DNA of 64,000 nt from Oligoflexus sp. GTDB lineage: Bacteria > Bdellovibrionota_B > Oligoflexia > Oligoflexales > Oligoflexaceae. The stretch spans positions 94,517-158,516 of the forward strand of contig NZ_DASTAT010000145.1 in assembly GCF_035712445.1 (NCBI RefSeq), in the 5' to 3' direction. Made by a program: the position numbers and the translations under genes. Below are positions 63,432 through 64,000 of this stretch, in pieces; position 1 is the first letter of the stretch; every line of letters begins with the position of its first letter. The notes below the pieces were generated by a model, which worked only from the letters and a program-made list of their open reading frames with translations, was not told the DNA's origin and ran no database searches.

Positions 63432-64000
63432 TGGACTCTATCCTGACCGTGAATGATCTCGTGTGTCGCAGGGGGGAATTTCGTCTTGGCCCTTTGAACT
63501 GGCAGCTGCCGGCAGGGATTTTCTCCTGCCTCGTCGGACCGAACGGGGCCGGCAAATCCACGTTCATGCAAAGTCTCATGGGTCTTCTTCAGATTCAGAG
63601 TGGATCATGGACGCTCGCGGATCGTGAGGTGAATCCGCGCAAGGGAGACTGGAAAGAGCACATCGGTTACGCCTTTGACGGCCAGGTTCATTACGAACGT
63701 CTGAGCGTTGCCGATAACATTGCGCTTCATGCCGGTCTTCGATCGACCTGGGATGCCGCCCTGGGCCGGGAACTGCTGGAGGCTTTTGATCTGAATCCGA
63801 AGCTCATGGTGGCGACGCTGTCGCGCGGGCAAAGGCAGGCGCTCGGCCTTATCCTGGCTCTGGCGCACAGACCGCGCCTCGTGCTTTTGGATGAAGTGAC
63901 CAACGGCATGGATTCAAGGGTGCGCAAAGCCTGGACCGAGATCATCCTGCGCCTGATGGCCGAATCCGAGATGAGCGTTCTCATGGCCACGCACGTCATG
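63431..64000 (+). CDS. ABC transporter ATP-binding protein (partial, cut by window end)
   Basis: The ATG at 63431 overlaps the GntR-type gene stop (TAATG). The 190 visible codons read MDSILTVNDLVCRRGEF and include the Walker A LVGPNGAGKSTFM, the signature LSRGQRQALGL, the Walker B RLVLLDEVTNGMDS and the H-loop MATHVM just at the edge. A permease gene should follow beyond 64000. The pair resembles ytrAB-type systems. It has no membrane segment of its own in the visible part. Confidence 0.88.
   Translation, partial: MDSILTVNDLVCRRGEFRLGPLNWQLPAGIFSCLVGPNGAGKSTFMQSLMGLLQIQSGSWTLADREVNPRKGDWKEHIGYAFDGQVHYERLSVADNIALHAGLRSTWDAALGRELLEAFDLNPKLMVATLSRGQRQALGLILALAHRPRLVLLDEVTNGMDSRVRKAWTEIILRLMAESEMSVLMATHVM

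Overview
The window looks like a contiguous stretch of chromosome from a free-living Gram-negative heterotroph. Outer-membrane beta-barrels, many SPII lipoproteins with clear lipoboxes, FecR and RsbU-type regulators, and several secreted polysaccharidases all point that way. Base composition is moderately GC-rich throughout and I see no break suggesting an island. The style of the surface proteins (a long lipoprotein of C-DG-GCVAT repeats with a DUF1566/Lcl C-terminus, a lipoprotein protease with leucine-rich repeats) and the neighbourhood make me suspect a member of the Oligoflexia/Bdellovibrionota. That placement is inference from memory, not proven here. I found no tRNA, rRNA, insertion sequence, prophage or CRISPR array.

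Left part (1-14100). After an exported DUF5916-type protein, nearly the whole branched-chain amino acid pathway lies on the minus strand: ilvD-ilvC-ilvG-ilvM-leuA-ilvE-leuC-leuD-leuB. The genes are tightly packed or overlapping and end at a strong terminator (2203-2230). In front of ilvD is an unannotated 46-residue leader ORF (12249-12389) that is half Leu/Ile/Val. A perfect intrinsic terminator follows it: a classical attenuator in front of the whole operon. leuA lacks the usual C-terminal feedback domain.

Middle part (14100-37900). This is a mosaic of exported and envelope genes: a coiled-coil protein, an outer-membrane protein, two EF-hand proteins, a six-hairpin glycosidase-like protein, lipoproteins, and a 1528-residue lipoprotein with 21 Cys-containing repeats. 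A divergent FecR-like gene follows, then an operon of a membrane-bound RsbU-like PP2C phosphatase and two exported proteins. Housekeeping-type genes come next: SRPBCC protein, FAD monooxygenase, methionine aminopeptidase, cardiolipin-synthase-like PLD, lipid kinase and metallophosphoesterase.

Carbohydrate part (37870-47000). There are two secreted GH13 alpha-amylases (one lipoprotein, one with CBM20), a small GH66-like protein without a signal peptide, and a GH5-type mannanase, with some unknown exported proteins.

Right part (48200-60100). A complete assimilatory sulfate reduction and cysteine operon (cobA, siroheme synthase N-domain, cysI, cysH of the APS-reductase type, cysD, cysN, cysE, cysK) is followed by two trans-sulfuration genes. 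It is preceded by an unannotated 38-residue leader ORF (48217-48333) ending in seven cysteines among nine residues. A terminator overlaps those Cys codons and a second one precedes cobA. The two trans-sulfuration genes have their own leader with a terminator and an imperfect SAM-II-like motif. The window closes with a DMT transporter, a small lipoprotein, a serine-protease/LRR lipoprotein, and a GntR-ABC pair cut by the window edge. The strongest new observation is that two amino-acid operons in one window each carry a translation-sensing leader peptide: Leu/Ile/Val for one, poly-Cys for the other.
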